A program made the position numbers and the translations under genes. This document shows positions 46,091-53,734 of a stretch of DNA of 64,000 nucleotides, in pieces. Each line of letters begins with the position of its first letter. Positions within the stretch are counted from its first letter, which is position 1. Where the stretch lies: assembly GCA_028277605.1 (NCBI GenBank), contig JANQFZ010000013.1, positions 110,932 through 174,931 of the forward strand, in the 5' to 3' direction. Below the pieces are notes generated by a model. The model was not told the DNA's origin, did not search any database, and worked only from the letters and a program-made list of their open reading frames with translations. The stretch is from Vallitaleaceae bacterium (GTDB lineage: Bacteria > Bacillota > Clostridia > Lachnospirales > Vallitaleaceae).

Positions 46091-47935
46091 CTAATATTTA
46101 AACTTATTTATACTACCATTCATTTCTTGTGCTAGTTTTGCTAATTCTTCACTAGCATTTGCAATGTTATTCAGTGATGCTGCTTGTTCTTCAACTGAAG
46201 CAGAAGCTTCCTCAGTTTCTGCTGCACTTTTTTCTGATATAGCAGATAGATTTCCTATGGCTTGAATAATACTGTCTTTTTTATTATCCATCATTTTTAC
46301 AGATTCATTAAGATTATCTATTATGTCTTGTGTTTTTCCTATTTCATCTGCTATTCCCACAAATTTATTTACTGTATTTTTTACGCTTACTGCTTGCTCA
46401 TCGACAAGTGTATTCACTTCTTTAATTGTAGAAACAGCATCATTTGTTTTATTCTTTAAGTCATTAATAATCTTGGATATATCTTCTGTAAAGTGATTTG
46501 ATTGTTCTGCTAATTGTTGTATTTCATCCGCTACAACTGCAAATCCTTTACCCGATTCTCCAGCACGAGCTGCTTCTATAGTAGCGTTTAACGCAAGTAA
46601 ATTGGTTTGATTTGCAATACCTTTGATCATTTGACTAGCTTGATAGATTTTTTCTACACTTTCATTTGCATTGATGATAACTTCATTTATTTGTTCAGAT
46701 GCTTTTTGATTTAATTCTGTCTTTTTTACTAACTGCTGTATTTCTGTAAGTCCTTCTCCTTTGAGCTTTTCAACTTGCTGCGTTGATTTATTTAATTGAT
46801 TTAGTTTTGAATGTTCGTCTTCTATTAAAGAACTAAGTTCATTAATACTTCTTACTGCCCTTTCTGTATCTTTTGCATGTTCATTTGATTGATTTGCAAT
46901 TTCCTCTACTGCCTTTGCTACATCATCTATTGATTCAGCTGATTGTTGGCTTGTTGCTGTTAGCTCTTCAGAGGATAATGACACTTGCTCTGATATAGAA
47001 TTAATATTTTTAACAATTCCTCCAACATTATCTAGAAAAAAATCTGTACTTGCTGCAAGTTCACCAATCTCATCATTAGATATGATATTTAGTTTCTGAG
47101 TAAGATCGCCACCATTTGCAGCTAAATTCTTGAGTCTTTTATTTACTATTAATATTTTCTTTATAACTAGCTTGTTCACCAAAACTGCTATAATTAGAGC
47201 TATGATAACCATAACAAATGATAGCGTCATAGTTAAAGTTGTATAAAAAGTTACTTTTTTATTTGCATCATCCACATTTTGCTTTGTTCTCTCATCAAGT
47301 TTTAATAAAAAATCATTTATAGGGCTCATAATTTGCGCTTTATTAGTCATGTAAGTAAAGTCATGCATAATTCTAATTGCAGTATCTTGAGGCGTTTCTC
47401 CTTCTCTCATTAGAGCTCTTTCATCACCCCCAATTTGACCATTAACAAGGTTCATCGCTATTATTTCTGTGTGTACAAGACCATTTGAATTTTGTTCAGA
47501 TTGATGTAATAAAGAAAACTCTTCTTCCGTAAAATTTAATTGTTTCATAATGTCCATTAAGGATATTACTTCATTTGAATCATTGGTTGGATTTTTGCGT
47601 TCTATTGCAGCAATATCCCAAAAGACCATTCTATAGTTTTCTGGTCTTGGTATTTTTCCATTTCTAATATCTAAAATAGCATTATATTCTCTTAAATATT
47701 CTTGGGCTTGCTCAGGTTCATTATTATAAGATACTACATATAGTCTTGCTAAACGTGTTAAATCGTCAGATGACTGTCTGAGTTCATCTGCTGATAAATT
47801 ACTTTCATATCTTATTTTTTCATAATTTGATAGTTCATTTTGTAATCCATTAATTTTAGAAAGCATACCTGCACTCATTACTAAAAATAGTATTATTACT
47901 CCAAAACCGATTGATACTAATTTCTTAATATTCAT
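46091..47935 (-). CDS. Methyl-accepting chemotaxis protein with large outside domain (chemoreceptor 4)
   Basis: This 614-residue receptor has membrane helix 1 near residues 7-25. A 180-residue outside domain of unfamiliar helical type follows, with IPRPENYRMVFWDIAAIERK near residue 95 and NGQIGGDERALMREGETPQD near residue 160. Helix 2 (TTLTMTLSFVMVIIALIIAV), a HAMP segment (KRLKNLAANGGDLTQKLNII), and the signalling coiled coil with tip [20 protein letters not shown] near residue 440 complete it. The ATG at 47935 is nine bases after AGGAG; two earlier in-frame ATGs sit too close to it. It stands alone on its strand. Confidence 0.92.
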   Translation of the reverse strand: MNIKKLVSIGFGVIILFLVMSAGMLSKINGLQNELSNYEKIRYESNLSADELRQSSDDLTRLARLYVVSYNNEPEQAQEYLREYNAILDIRNGKIPRPENYRMVFWDIAAIERKNPTNDSNEVISLMDIMKQLNFTEEEFSLLHQSEQNSNGLVHTEIIAMNLVNGQIGGDERALMREGETPQDTAIRIMHDFTYMTNKAQIMSPINDFLLKLDERTKQNVDDANKKVTFYTTLTMTLSFVMVIIALIIAVLVNKLVIKKILIVNKRLKNLAANGGDLTQKLNIISNDEIGELAASTDFFLDNVGGIVKNINSISEQVSLSSEELTATSQQSAESIDDVAKAVEEIANQSNEHAKDTERAVRSINELSSLIEDEHSKLNQLNKSTQQVEKLKGEGLTEIQQLVKKTELNQKASEQINEVIINANESVEKIYQASQMIKGIANQTNLLALNATIEAARAGESGKGFAVVADEIQQLAEQSNHFTEDISKIINDLKNKTNDAVSTIKEVNTLVDEQAVSVKNTVNKFVGIADEIGKTQDIIDNLNESVKMMDNKKDSIIQAIGNLSAISEKSAAETEEASASVEEQAASLNNIANASEELAKLAQEMNGSINKFKY

Positions 47936-48106
47936 GTTCATCATCTCCTAATATAGTTATGAGTTGAATATCTAGAATAAGATTATATTGCCACCTTATA
48001 TATCTAAATTATAACATATTTACCAATAATGTAACAATATTTTCAAACTTAACTACTGATCAACATCACAAAATATAGAAGAAACTATTAAGTTTTAAAA
48101 AGTAAA

Positions 48107-48131
48107 ATAGTGTATCTATCAGATACACTAT
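48107..48131 (-). terminator. Terminator of the two-gene flavoprotein operon
   Basis: ATAGTGTATCT (48107-48117) pairs perfectly with AGATACACTAT (48121-48131) around a 3-base loop. On the minus strand the hairpin is followed by UUUACUUUUU, 30 bases after the end of the flavoprotein gene. Confidence 0.88.
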
Positions 48132-48160
48132 GCAAAGAAAAAATACAAGAGTCAATCTTA

Positions 48161-48832
48161 TTAATATGGTTTATAATAAAGCTGCTTCTTTTCTAATTGG
48201 TTTTTCTTAGCGGCTTTATACCAGTGCTGTGCGCCTACAAACATAAATAAAATTTTTAGCATTGCTGGATTTGTATAAACATTATCAACACATTGCATAT
48301 CATTGGATTCAATATCATCAGCTAGTTGAACTAGTTTGTTATATACATCAATCTTCAACCGACTCTTCCATTTTACGAAATCTGCTGAGCCTCGCATAAA
48401 TTCACCTGCACCAATACCTATCGCAAATCTCCAATTAAAATCAACCTTTTCAGCAAAGTTTTGTAGAACATTGACTGCATTTATATTCTGAGTGCCTTCA
48501 ATAAATCCATTATTAATAATTGCATAGAACCTTGGTTTCGTATTTTTTTCATCTATGATTTCATTGCAATACTTTTCATATTCAACAAGAAACTCTAAAA
48601 GATGTGATGGTATGTTATCAACATACAATGGTAATGACATAAGAATACTATCAGCATTACTAAGTTCTTCATAAGCTTCATGAATCTTATTCTTTCTTTG
48701 AGCTTTAATTACATTAATTTCTTGTATATTAAACGTACTTTCATCTAGTTGTTGTTTTATAAAATTAAGCAAATACTTTGAACAACTATTATCTCCTCTA
48801 GGACTTCCATTGATTAAACATAACTTTTTCAT
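48161..48832 (-). CDS. NADPH-dependent FMN reductase-like flavoprotein
   Basis: This 223-residue flavodoxin-fold protein has the FMN phosphate loop as LINGSPRGDNSCSKYLLNF (residues 5-23) and the second loop as SLPLYVDNIPSHLLEFL near residue 69. FYAIINNGFIEGTQN near residue 105 is the third flavin contact. The C-terminal region (ending QHWYKAAKKNQLEKK) is basic and aromatic. It is 103 bases downstream of another flavoprotein on the same strand, and both probably belong to a TetR-controlled operon. Electron acceptor and substrate are unknown. Confidence 0.82.
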   Translation of the reverse strand: MKKLCLINGSPRGDNSCSKYLLNFIKQQLDESTFNIQEINVIKAQRKNKIHEAYEELSNADSILMSLPLYVDNIPSHLLEFLVEYEKYCNEIIDEKNTKPRFYAIINNGFIEGTQNINAVNVLQNFAEKVDFNWRFAIGIGAGEFMRGSADFVKWKSRLKIDVYNKLVQLADDIESNDMQCVDNVYTNPAMLKILFMFVGAQHWYKAAKKNQLEKKQLYYKPY

Positions 48833-48935
48833 ATTATTTCCTCCATACTATCTACAGTCTCAATACTGACTAATTTTGATTTTATTATTAAATATTTATA
48901 ACTCTTAAGCATTTTAATTTTTTGATGCATATACT

Positions 48936-49493
48936 CTAGTTAGCCATCTTTATTAATAGTGAATCAACGATTTGTTTTATATCACTTTCTTTAGAACAGA
49001 TATAGGTAGTTGCACCATCTTTTTGATAATTTATCGCATTAGCATCAGCTAAAGATTTTATTGTATTTATTTCTTGAACGGATGGTTTTTCATCACATCC
49101 TATAACAACAAATTCAGGATATTTATCGTATCTCGCTTCATGATGAACCTCATCATTCACCTTCTTAAATGTAGGACATGAAATTGGAATCAATCTGTCC
49201 AACACTCTTTTTATTGCTACACTATAACTGCCATAGTTCAGTTCTGTCATAAAAATAGCAATATCACTATGAATGTATTTTTTAATAATCTTCGCTCCTA
49301 AGTCCTTAAAAATACAAACACCAGGTGTCTTAACCCAACAGCTAAAACATCCAATGCAGTAATTCAAATCCTCTTTATCAACATTGATATGTTCAAACTC
49401 ATGTTGTTCAGTGTTTAATTCACGCTTTACATAAGTAAGACATGAATTAAATACTTCATTTGTAAAATTGTCACTAATTAATAATATTTTCAT
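48936..49493 (-). CDS. Flavodoxin-fold NAD(P)H oxidoreductase
   Basis: This 185-residue flavoprotein opens with MKILLISDNFTNEVFNSCL, an FMN-binding first strand and loop. CIGCFSCWVKTPGVCIFKDL near residue 47-66 is a four-cysteine motif like that in iron-sulfur flavoproteins. DIAIFMTELNYGSYSVAIKR near residue 78 is the second flavin loop. The only ribosome binding site directly before the ATG is weak (AAGAAG). A strong AAGGAGG lies before a tiny upstream frame that ends six bases from this ATG. It is divergent from a TetR gene across an 18-bp iteron array. Confidence 0.82.
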   Translation of the reverse strand: MKILLISDNFTNEVFNSCLTYVKRELNTEQHEFEHINVDKEDLNYCIGCFSCWVKTPGVCIFKDLGAKIIKKYIHSDIAIFMTELNYGSYSVAIKRVLDRLIPISCPTFKKVNDEVHHEARYDKYPEFVVIGCDEKPSVQEINTIKSLADANAINYQKDGATTYICSKESDIKQIVDSLLIKMAN

Positions 49494-49499
49494 AACTTC

Positions 49500-49535
49500 T
49501 TATATGCATTGTTTATGAAAATCATAGACCTGCAT
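49500..49535 (-). CDS. Possible 11-residue leader peptide
   Basis: AAGGAGG followed closely by ATG (49535) opens a frame MQVYDFHKQCI that ends at TAA (49502-49500), six bases before the flavoprotein ATG. The main gene has only a weak ribosome binding site of its own, so translation of this small frame could be needed for reinitiation. The spacing from AAGGAGG to ATG is short (two bases). This is an inference. Confidence 0.35.
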   Translation of the reverse strand: MQVYDFHKQCI

Positions 49536-49560
49536 ATCCTCCTTATTTAAAAATGAAATA

Positions 49561-49668
49561 ATGTTTATATTGTTTACAATGTTTATACTATATACTATGT
49601 TTATTATGTACACAATGTTTATGTAGTATACTATGTTTATTCTGTATACAATGTTTTCATTGTTAACT
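49561..49668. repeat. Six tandem 18-bp iterons between tetR and the flavoprotein operon
   Basis: ATGTTTAT begins at 49561, 49579, 49597, 49615 and 49633, and ATGTTTTC begins at 49651, an exact 18-bp period over 108 bp. The second half of each unit varies but tends to TGTATACA or AGTATACT. The first, third and fifth units resemble each other, as do the second and fourth (ACTATATACT, GTAGTATACT). A further repeated block CATTGT(T/C)AACTTAA occurs at 49658-49671 and 49696-49709, the second copy overlapping the tetR promoter. This is probably a multi-site operator for the TetR protein. Confidence 0.8.
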
Positions 49669-49691
49669 TAAATGCATTATATCATTTCATA

Positions 49692-49720
49692 TTTACATTG
49701 TCAACTTAATATGTTATACT
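49692..49720 (+). promoter_or_regulatory. tetR promoter
   Basis: TTTACA (49692-49697) and TATACT (49715-49720) are spaced by exactly 17 bases, 30 bases before the tetR ATG. The block CATTGTCAACTTAA (49696-49709) lies between and over the boxes, so binding there would repress tetR. Confidence 0.65.
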
Positions 49721-49749
49721 TTTTTTATTCTGTTAGAGGGAGACAAGTT

Positions 49750-50373
49750 ATGAATAATCAATCATATCATCACGGTAGACTAAAAGAGGAGCTGATAGAT
49801 CAAGGAATTAAATTATTGAATAGAGAAGGATATGAAAACTTTTCGTTACGTAAATTGGCAAAGCTATGTGGTGTTAGTCATGCAGCACCGTATAAGCATT
49901 TTAAAAATATTGATGAACTCATAGAAGCAATTACTCAAAAAGTACTGACAGATTTCTCATCCACACTCTTTTCTGCAATAGAAAAATACTCTACAGATTA
50001 TGCACTTCAGCTTCATAAGATGGGCAAAAAGTATGTACAATTTATGGTTGAAAACCCTGAATATCTGAAGTTTCTATTTATCAACAGAAACACTCCTCCT
50101 GTATCAATAAAGGATAGCTCATTTGTCGATGCCAATTCAAATGATCCATTTTCAATTTTTGCAAGAACCGCTTCAAACTTTTTTGATTCAATTGATTCCA
50201 TTGATTCTAACCCAGATAGTAAGGTTACATACATTCTTACCATGTGGAGTCTCGTTCATGGTATATCTGAATTAATTATTAACAACAGTATTGTTCTTGA
50301 AGGTGATTACATGGAGTATGTAGATAAGATGTTATTAAATAGCATTTTTTATAAATTGAAAAATCAAGAATAA
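49750..50373 (+). CDS. TetR family regulator
   Basis: This 207-residue repressor has the TetR helix-turn-helix at residues 10-55. IKLLNREGYENFSLRKLAKL contains the first helices and CGVSHAAPYKHFKNIDELIE the recognition helix. A ligand-binding domain of the WHG (TetR_C_33-like) sort follows, with VQFMVENPEYLKFLFIN near residue 95. The ATG at 49750 has GAGGGAG seven bases before it. It is divergent from a flavoprotein operon across six 18-bp iterons, which suggests it controls both. The combination resembles regulators of redox or quinone stress, but the signal is not known. Confidence 0.9.
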   Translation: MNNQSYHHGRLKEELIDQGIKLLNREGYENFSLRKLAKLCGVSHAAPYKHFKNIDELIEAITQKVLTDFSSTLFSAIEKYSTDYALQLHKMGKKYVQFMVENPEYLKFLFINRNTPPVSIKDSSFVDANSNDPFSIFARTASNFFDSIDSIDSNPDSKVTYILTMWSLVHGISELIINNSIVLEGDYMEYVDKMLLNSIFYKLKNQE

Positions 50374-50403
50374 AGTATAAGTTTATTGAAGAAAAGATTA
50401 AAA

Positions 50404-50438
50404 AGGTGATGAATCGACTAGAAGTCTATACATCACCT
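50404..50438 (-). terminator. Hairpin between convergent tetR genes
   Basis: AGGTGATG (50404-50411) pairs with CATCACCT (50431-50438). On the minus strand UUUUUAAUCUUUU follows, so it ends the transcript from the tetR gene at 50459. It may also stop the plus-strand transcript. Confidence 0.75.
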
Positions 50439-50458
50439 GTGTAATTCAATTATTATAG

Positions 50459-51052
50459 TTAGTTTTTTGATTCCATGCTTCTCTTAATACCTGTAATTCC
50501 AAAAAGAAATTGCTGAAATACTATCAATTCTCTTTCATCCCTGTTTGGGTATATTTTTTTTATTCTTTCATCTGTTCTTATTTTGTCCATCAACTCAAGC
50601 TGATACAAAAAAAACTCTATCGTAACACATGGATTTATTTTTTTTTCCTTTAATCCTAGTTCGTAAACATAGACTACATTATCTAAAGATTGCTTATTTA
50701 GTTCTAACAATGCCTGTTGAATCATTTCATCTGTACTTTTATAGAGATCTTTTAGAAATACTTCAGTATACTCTTTCATAAAATCTACTTTTACTTTTAT
50801 TAATCCTTCAATAAGTTTTTCAAACACAGCCCTTTGTTGTACTAATATAAGAAACCTTTCCTTTGCATCTTTTAAAAAACCTTTCACCAATTCCATTACC
50901 ACTTGGTCTTTATTAGAAAAATACTTATAGTAGGTACCTTTACTCACATTTGCTTTTCTACATATTTCTTCCACAGATACTTTGTCTATCCCAAATTGGT
51001 TTAAGAGTTCTTTTGAAGTATTGATAATACTATCTCGTTTTTTACTCTTCAT
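50459..51052 (-). CDS. TetR family regulator coupled to a membrane protein
   Basis: This 197-residue TetR-type repressor has SKELLNQFGIDKVSVEEICR then KANVSKGTYYKYFSNKDQVV as its DNA-binding domain (residues 8-50). The effector domain is not assigned. The ATG at 51052 lies inside the last codons of the upstream membrane protein gene, an 11-base overlap, so it is translated by coupling; no separate strong ribosome binding site is present. A near-perfect inverted repeat upstream of the first gene of this pair is the likely operator for autorepression. Confidence 0.88.
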   Translation of the reverse strand: MKSKKRDSIINTSKELLNQFGIDKVSVEEICRKANVSKGTYYKYFSNKDQVVMELVKGFLKDAKERFLILVQQRAVFEKLIEGLIKVKVDFMKEYTEVFLKDLYKSTDEMIQQALLELNKQSLDNVVYVYELGLKEKKINPCVTIEFFLYQLELMDKIRTDERIKKIYPNRDERELIVFQQFLFGITGIKRSMESKN

Positions 51053-51449
51053 ATGCTGCTTTACCAAAATATGAGAAATAACCAATTACAAGTGCTGCTA
51101 CAATAAAACCAAAGGACATTAACCAGGGAATCTGTGCAGGGTTGTTACCTGTCTGTAAAGTCAATTTTGGTAAAACTATAAAGGAGGCACCTTTTAAGAG
51201 GTACATGACTCCTGAGAGACTGACTGCAATTCTTAATAGGCTGTTCCATTTAAAATGATGCACCAAAATTGTTATTCCAATAAACAGATGTACCATACCT
51301 GAAAGATTAATTAGAATTGGATCTGAATTAACGGTTGCTATCATCTTACTATAGAAATCTGCGGAGAGCAAGAAACCTAAACCTGTTGCTAAATAGTAGA
51401 CTGATAGAATTCTTCCAATTCTGTGTGTCATATTTAACTGCCTGCTCAT
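51042..51449 (-). CDS. Small membrane protein in operon with tetR
   Basis: This 135-residue protein has four membrane helices: ILSVYYLATGLGFLLSADFY, LINLSGMVHLFIGITILV, LLRIAVSLSGVMYLLKGASF and IPWLMSFGFIVAALVIGYF. It resembles DUF4345-type or DoxX-like small membrane proteins in size and layout; I am not sure of the family. GGAGTG lies six bases before the ATG at 51449. Its end overlaps the tetR start. It may be a target of that repressor with a role in envelope or solvent stress, an inference from linkage only. Confidence 0.75.
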   Translation of the reverse strand: MSRQLNMTHRIGRILSVYYLATGLGFLLSADFYSKMIATVNSDPILINLSGMVHLFIGITILVHHFKWNSLLRIAVSLSGVMYLLKGASFIVLPKLTLQTGNNPAQIPWLMSFGFIVAALVIGYFSYFGKAAYEE

Positions 51450-51464
51450 TTAACTCACTCCTAT

Positions 51465-51500
51465 TATACGATTATGTGTTTATTATACACATATCGTATA
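51465..51500 (-). promoter_or_regulatory. 36-bp inverted repeat, probable TetR operator
   Basis: TATACGAT-TATGTG (51465-51478) is mirrored by CACATA-TCGTATA (51488-51500) around TTTATTATA, with one extra base in the left arm. It lies directly before the ribosome binding site of the membrane protein/tetR operon, where a bound dimer would block transcription. Confidence 0.6.
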
Positions 51501-51536
51501 CTTGTGTCAATCTAGTATATTTTGTAAGCCTAAGCA

Positions 51537-52376
51537 TTACCTTGCTTGGTCAATTTCAATTCCATTGTTTGTGAATTTAATTTTTCCATCCTTGAGTAGT
51601 CTGCCAACAGCTCTTTTAAATGCACTTTTACTCATCTTGAATTCTTTTTTTATGTCCTCTGGAGAGCTTTTGTCATTTAAGCTTAGTTTACCACCTTTTT
51701 GAATGATTCTTTCAAATATAATACTTGCATCCTCTTCCATCTGTAAGTAAGCTTTTTGAGTTAAACTTAAGTATAATTTACCATCTTCTCTCACCTTAGT
51801 TACTCTGACATCTACCCTGTCACCACACTGATAAGCATTATGCCATTCATTTTTAGGTATTAATCCATGATATTTATTTTCCACTGCAACAAATGCGCCC
51901 ATATCTTTCTTAATACTATAAATAGTCCCCTTGACTCGATCGCCTTCTTGAAATATTGAATTACTTAGAAGTAATTTGTATATATCCATGGTTGCACATA
52001 ATCTTTCACTTTTATCAATGTACAATCCAACCAAATATTCATTATCTTTCCGAATTGTATAGATTTGCTCTTTATAGGGTAAAAACAAATCTTTTTCAAG
52101 TCCCCAATCTAAGAAAGCTCCTATTTTAGTTATATCCACTACCGTTAAAGAGGCAAGTTCCCCCATAACAATTTTAGGAATTTTTGTTGTTGCAATTAAT
52201 CTGTCCTCCGAATCTCTATAGACAAATACATTAATTTCATTGCCTATTTCAATATCATTAGGCACTTGTTTTTTTGGTAATAATATAGATTCTTCTTTAT
52301 CTTTACTTTTTAAATAAACACCAAACATAGTAGATTTTACAACCTCTAAGTTCTGTCGTTTTCCTAATTCTATCAT
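51537..52376 (-). CDS. cvfB: S1-domain RNA-binding protein CvfB (YitL)
   Basis: This 279-residue protein has three S1-like OB folds and a C-terminal winged helix. The first fold (residues 1-65) includes FGVYLKSKDKEESILLPKKQ. The second (residues 72-135) includes VDITKIGAFLDWGLEKDLFL. The third (residues 143-205) includes IYSIKKDMGAFVAVENKYHG and VRVTKVREDGKLYLSL. The winged helix spans residues 225-275 (KKEFKMSKSAFKRAVGRLL). CvfB proteins bind RNA and affect virulence factor or stress gene expression in Firmicutes. The ATG at 52376 follows AAGGAATAGG. It appears monocistronic. Confidence 0.92.
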   Translation of the reverse strand: MIELGKRQNLEVVKSTMFGVYLKSKDKEESILLPKKQVPNDIEIGNEINVFVYRDSEDRLIATTKIPKIVMGELASLTVVDITKIGAFLDWGLEKDLFLPYKEQIYTIRKDNEYLVGLYIDKSERLCATMDIYKLLLSNSIFQEGDRVKGTIYSIKKDMGAFVAVENKYHGLIPKNEWHNAYQCGDRVDVRVTKVREDGKLYLSLTQKAYLQMEEDASIIFERIIQKGGKLSLNDKSSPEDIKKEFKMSKSAFKRAVGRLLKDGKIKFTNNGIEIDQAR

Positions 52377-52602
52377 GACCTATTCCTTTTCTGTAATTTT
52401 ATTCTATCTTTACCATTATGCACCTATTTATATCAATAGTAAACATAACGTTATAAATCAAGGTGCTCTTTAAATCTCAACTATTTTACTATCAACAATA
52501 TTCTACAAAATTTGCACATATATGTCTTGATAAGAATAATTGAACCTCAATATACTTAATCTGTCTCTATATCACACTGAAAGAAATATGAGTACTTACA
52601 TA

Positions 52603-53607
52603 CTACTTAATATATCCAAAAGCTTCCATTAATTCTAATCCTAGAATTTCTTCCCATTGAACATAAAGTGGGGCTACAGCTTTTTGAAATGTTGTTATTT
52701 CTCCTGGTGTTAATACGTTTACTTGCATTTCTTTTTCTAGATATTCGATTTTTTCATTATTAACTTGTCTTGCTATCTCTTTTTGTAAGTCCATTGCTTC
52801 TTTAGCTGCTTCTTGGAATATAACCTTATCGTCATCACTCAATGTGTCCCACAACTTCGTGCTCGCACTCATTAATAACGCGTCATATACATAATTTGAC
52901 ATTGTTAAATATTTTTGTACTTCTTCTAGCTTTGCTGAGCAAATGATATCCACTGGGTTTTCTTGTCCATCGATTGTTTCCTGCTGCAATGAAGTAAATA
53001 CTTCTGAAAAATTCATGGCAGTTGGATCTGCACCTAGTAAGCCAAATAAATCAAGAAACATTTCTATTCCAGGTACACGTATTTTTAAGTTTTCAAAATC
53101 TGAAGGCTTGGCAATAGGTCTTACATTATTCGTCATTTGTCTATACCCTGATTCACCAAACGCCAAAGGTACAATACCATTCTCCTTTGCTATCTCAAAA
53201 ATTAATTCTCCACCTTTTCCCGCAAGTGCTGCATCAGCTTCCTCATATGTTGGAATCATCCAAGGCATATTGAGCACAGTAAATCTAGGATCTACAATTG
53301 TATAAATTATAGTAGAATGAATATCTATATCAGAAACCCCGTTTTGAATATTTTCTATTCCTTTCACTTGATTTCCGCCAGATAATTGTTCATCAGAAAA
53401 AATCTCAACTTCGTATCTTCCTTGTGTTCTTTCCTCAACAATCTCTTTAAATTTTATTGCTCCTTCATACCATGTTGAATTTTCACTAACTGTTATACTG
53501 AGTTTTACCCACTTTGCTTTTACGTTTTCTTTATTTTGTGATCCACATGCAACAAATGTAAATGATAATGTGATAATCATAATAATATTTAATATTTTCT
53601 TTAGCAT
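52603..53607 (-). CDS. TRAP transporter solute-binding protein DctP, orphan
   Basis: This 334-residue lipoprotein has a signal peptide ending in TFVACG near residue 17-22. The DctP fold is clear: KLSITVSENSTWYEGAIKF near residue 31, EIFSDEQLSGGNQVKGIENI near residue 67, and GYRQMTNNVRPIAKPSDFEN near residue 153. LKIRVPG near residue 173 contains the Arg that normally binds the ligand carboxylate, and QQETIDGQENP near residue 207 follows. No DctQ or DctM membrane subunit lies on either side, so it cannot form a TRAP transporter from this locus alone. It is 127 bases downstream of chemoreceptor 5 on the same strand, which suggests that it presents its ligand to the receptor. AAGGAGGAG precedes the ATG. 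Confidence 0.92.
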   Translation of the reverse strand: MLKKILNIIMIITLSFTFVACGSQNKENVKAKWVKLSITVSENSTWYEGAIKFKEIVEERTQGRYEVEIFSDEQLSGGNQVKGIENIQNGVSDIDIHSTIIYTIVDPRFTVLNMPWMIPTYEEADAALAGKGGELIFEIAKENGIVPLAFGESGYRQMTNNVRPIAKPSDFENLKIRVPGIEMFLDLFGLLGADPTAMNFSEVFTSLQQETIDGQENPVDIICSAKLEEVQKYLTMSNYVYDALLMSASTKLWDTLSDDDKVIFQEAAKEAMDLQKEIARQVNNEKIEYLEKEMQVNVLTPGEITTFQKAVAPLYVQWEEILGLELMEAFGYIK

Positions 53608-53734
53608 AATTGATTCTCCTCCTTAATTGTAACAATAAATAATAATTTTATTATGAAACTTAAGTCTCTTAATCATTTCAAACATTTTAATCATTTATTA
53701 AAAAATATTTATAGTTTAATAACCTGTCGCTATA

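Noticed and set aside
49561..49668. Iteron array as a CRISPR array or replication origin
   Set aside because: Units are only 18 bp with no spacers, no cas genes are present, and there is no replication protein gene or DnaA-box cluster nearby.
52603..53607. Complete TRAP transporter locus
   Set aside because: Only the binding protein is present; both flanks hold other complete genes on either side of short gaps.
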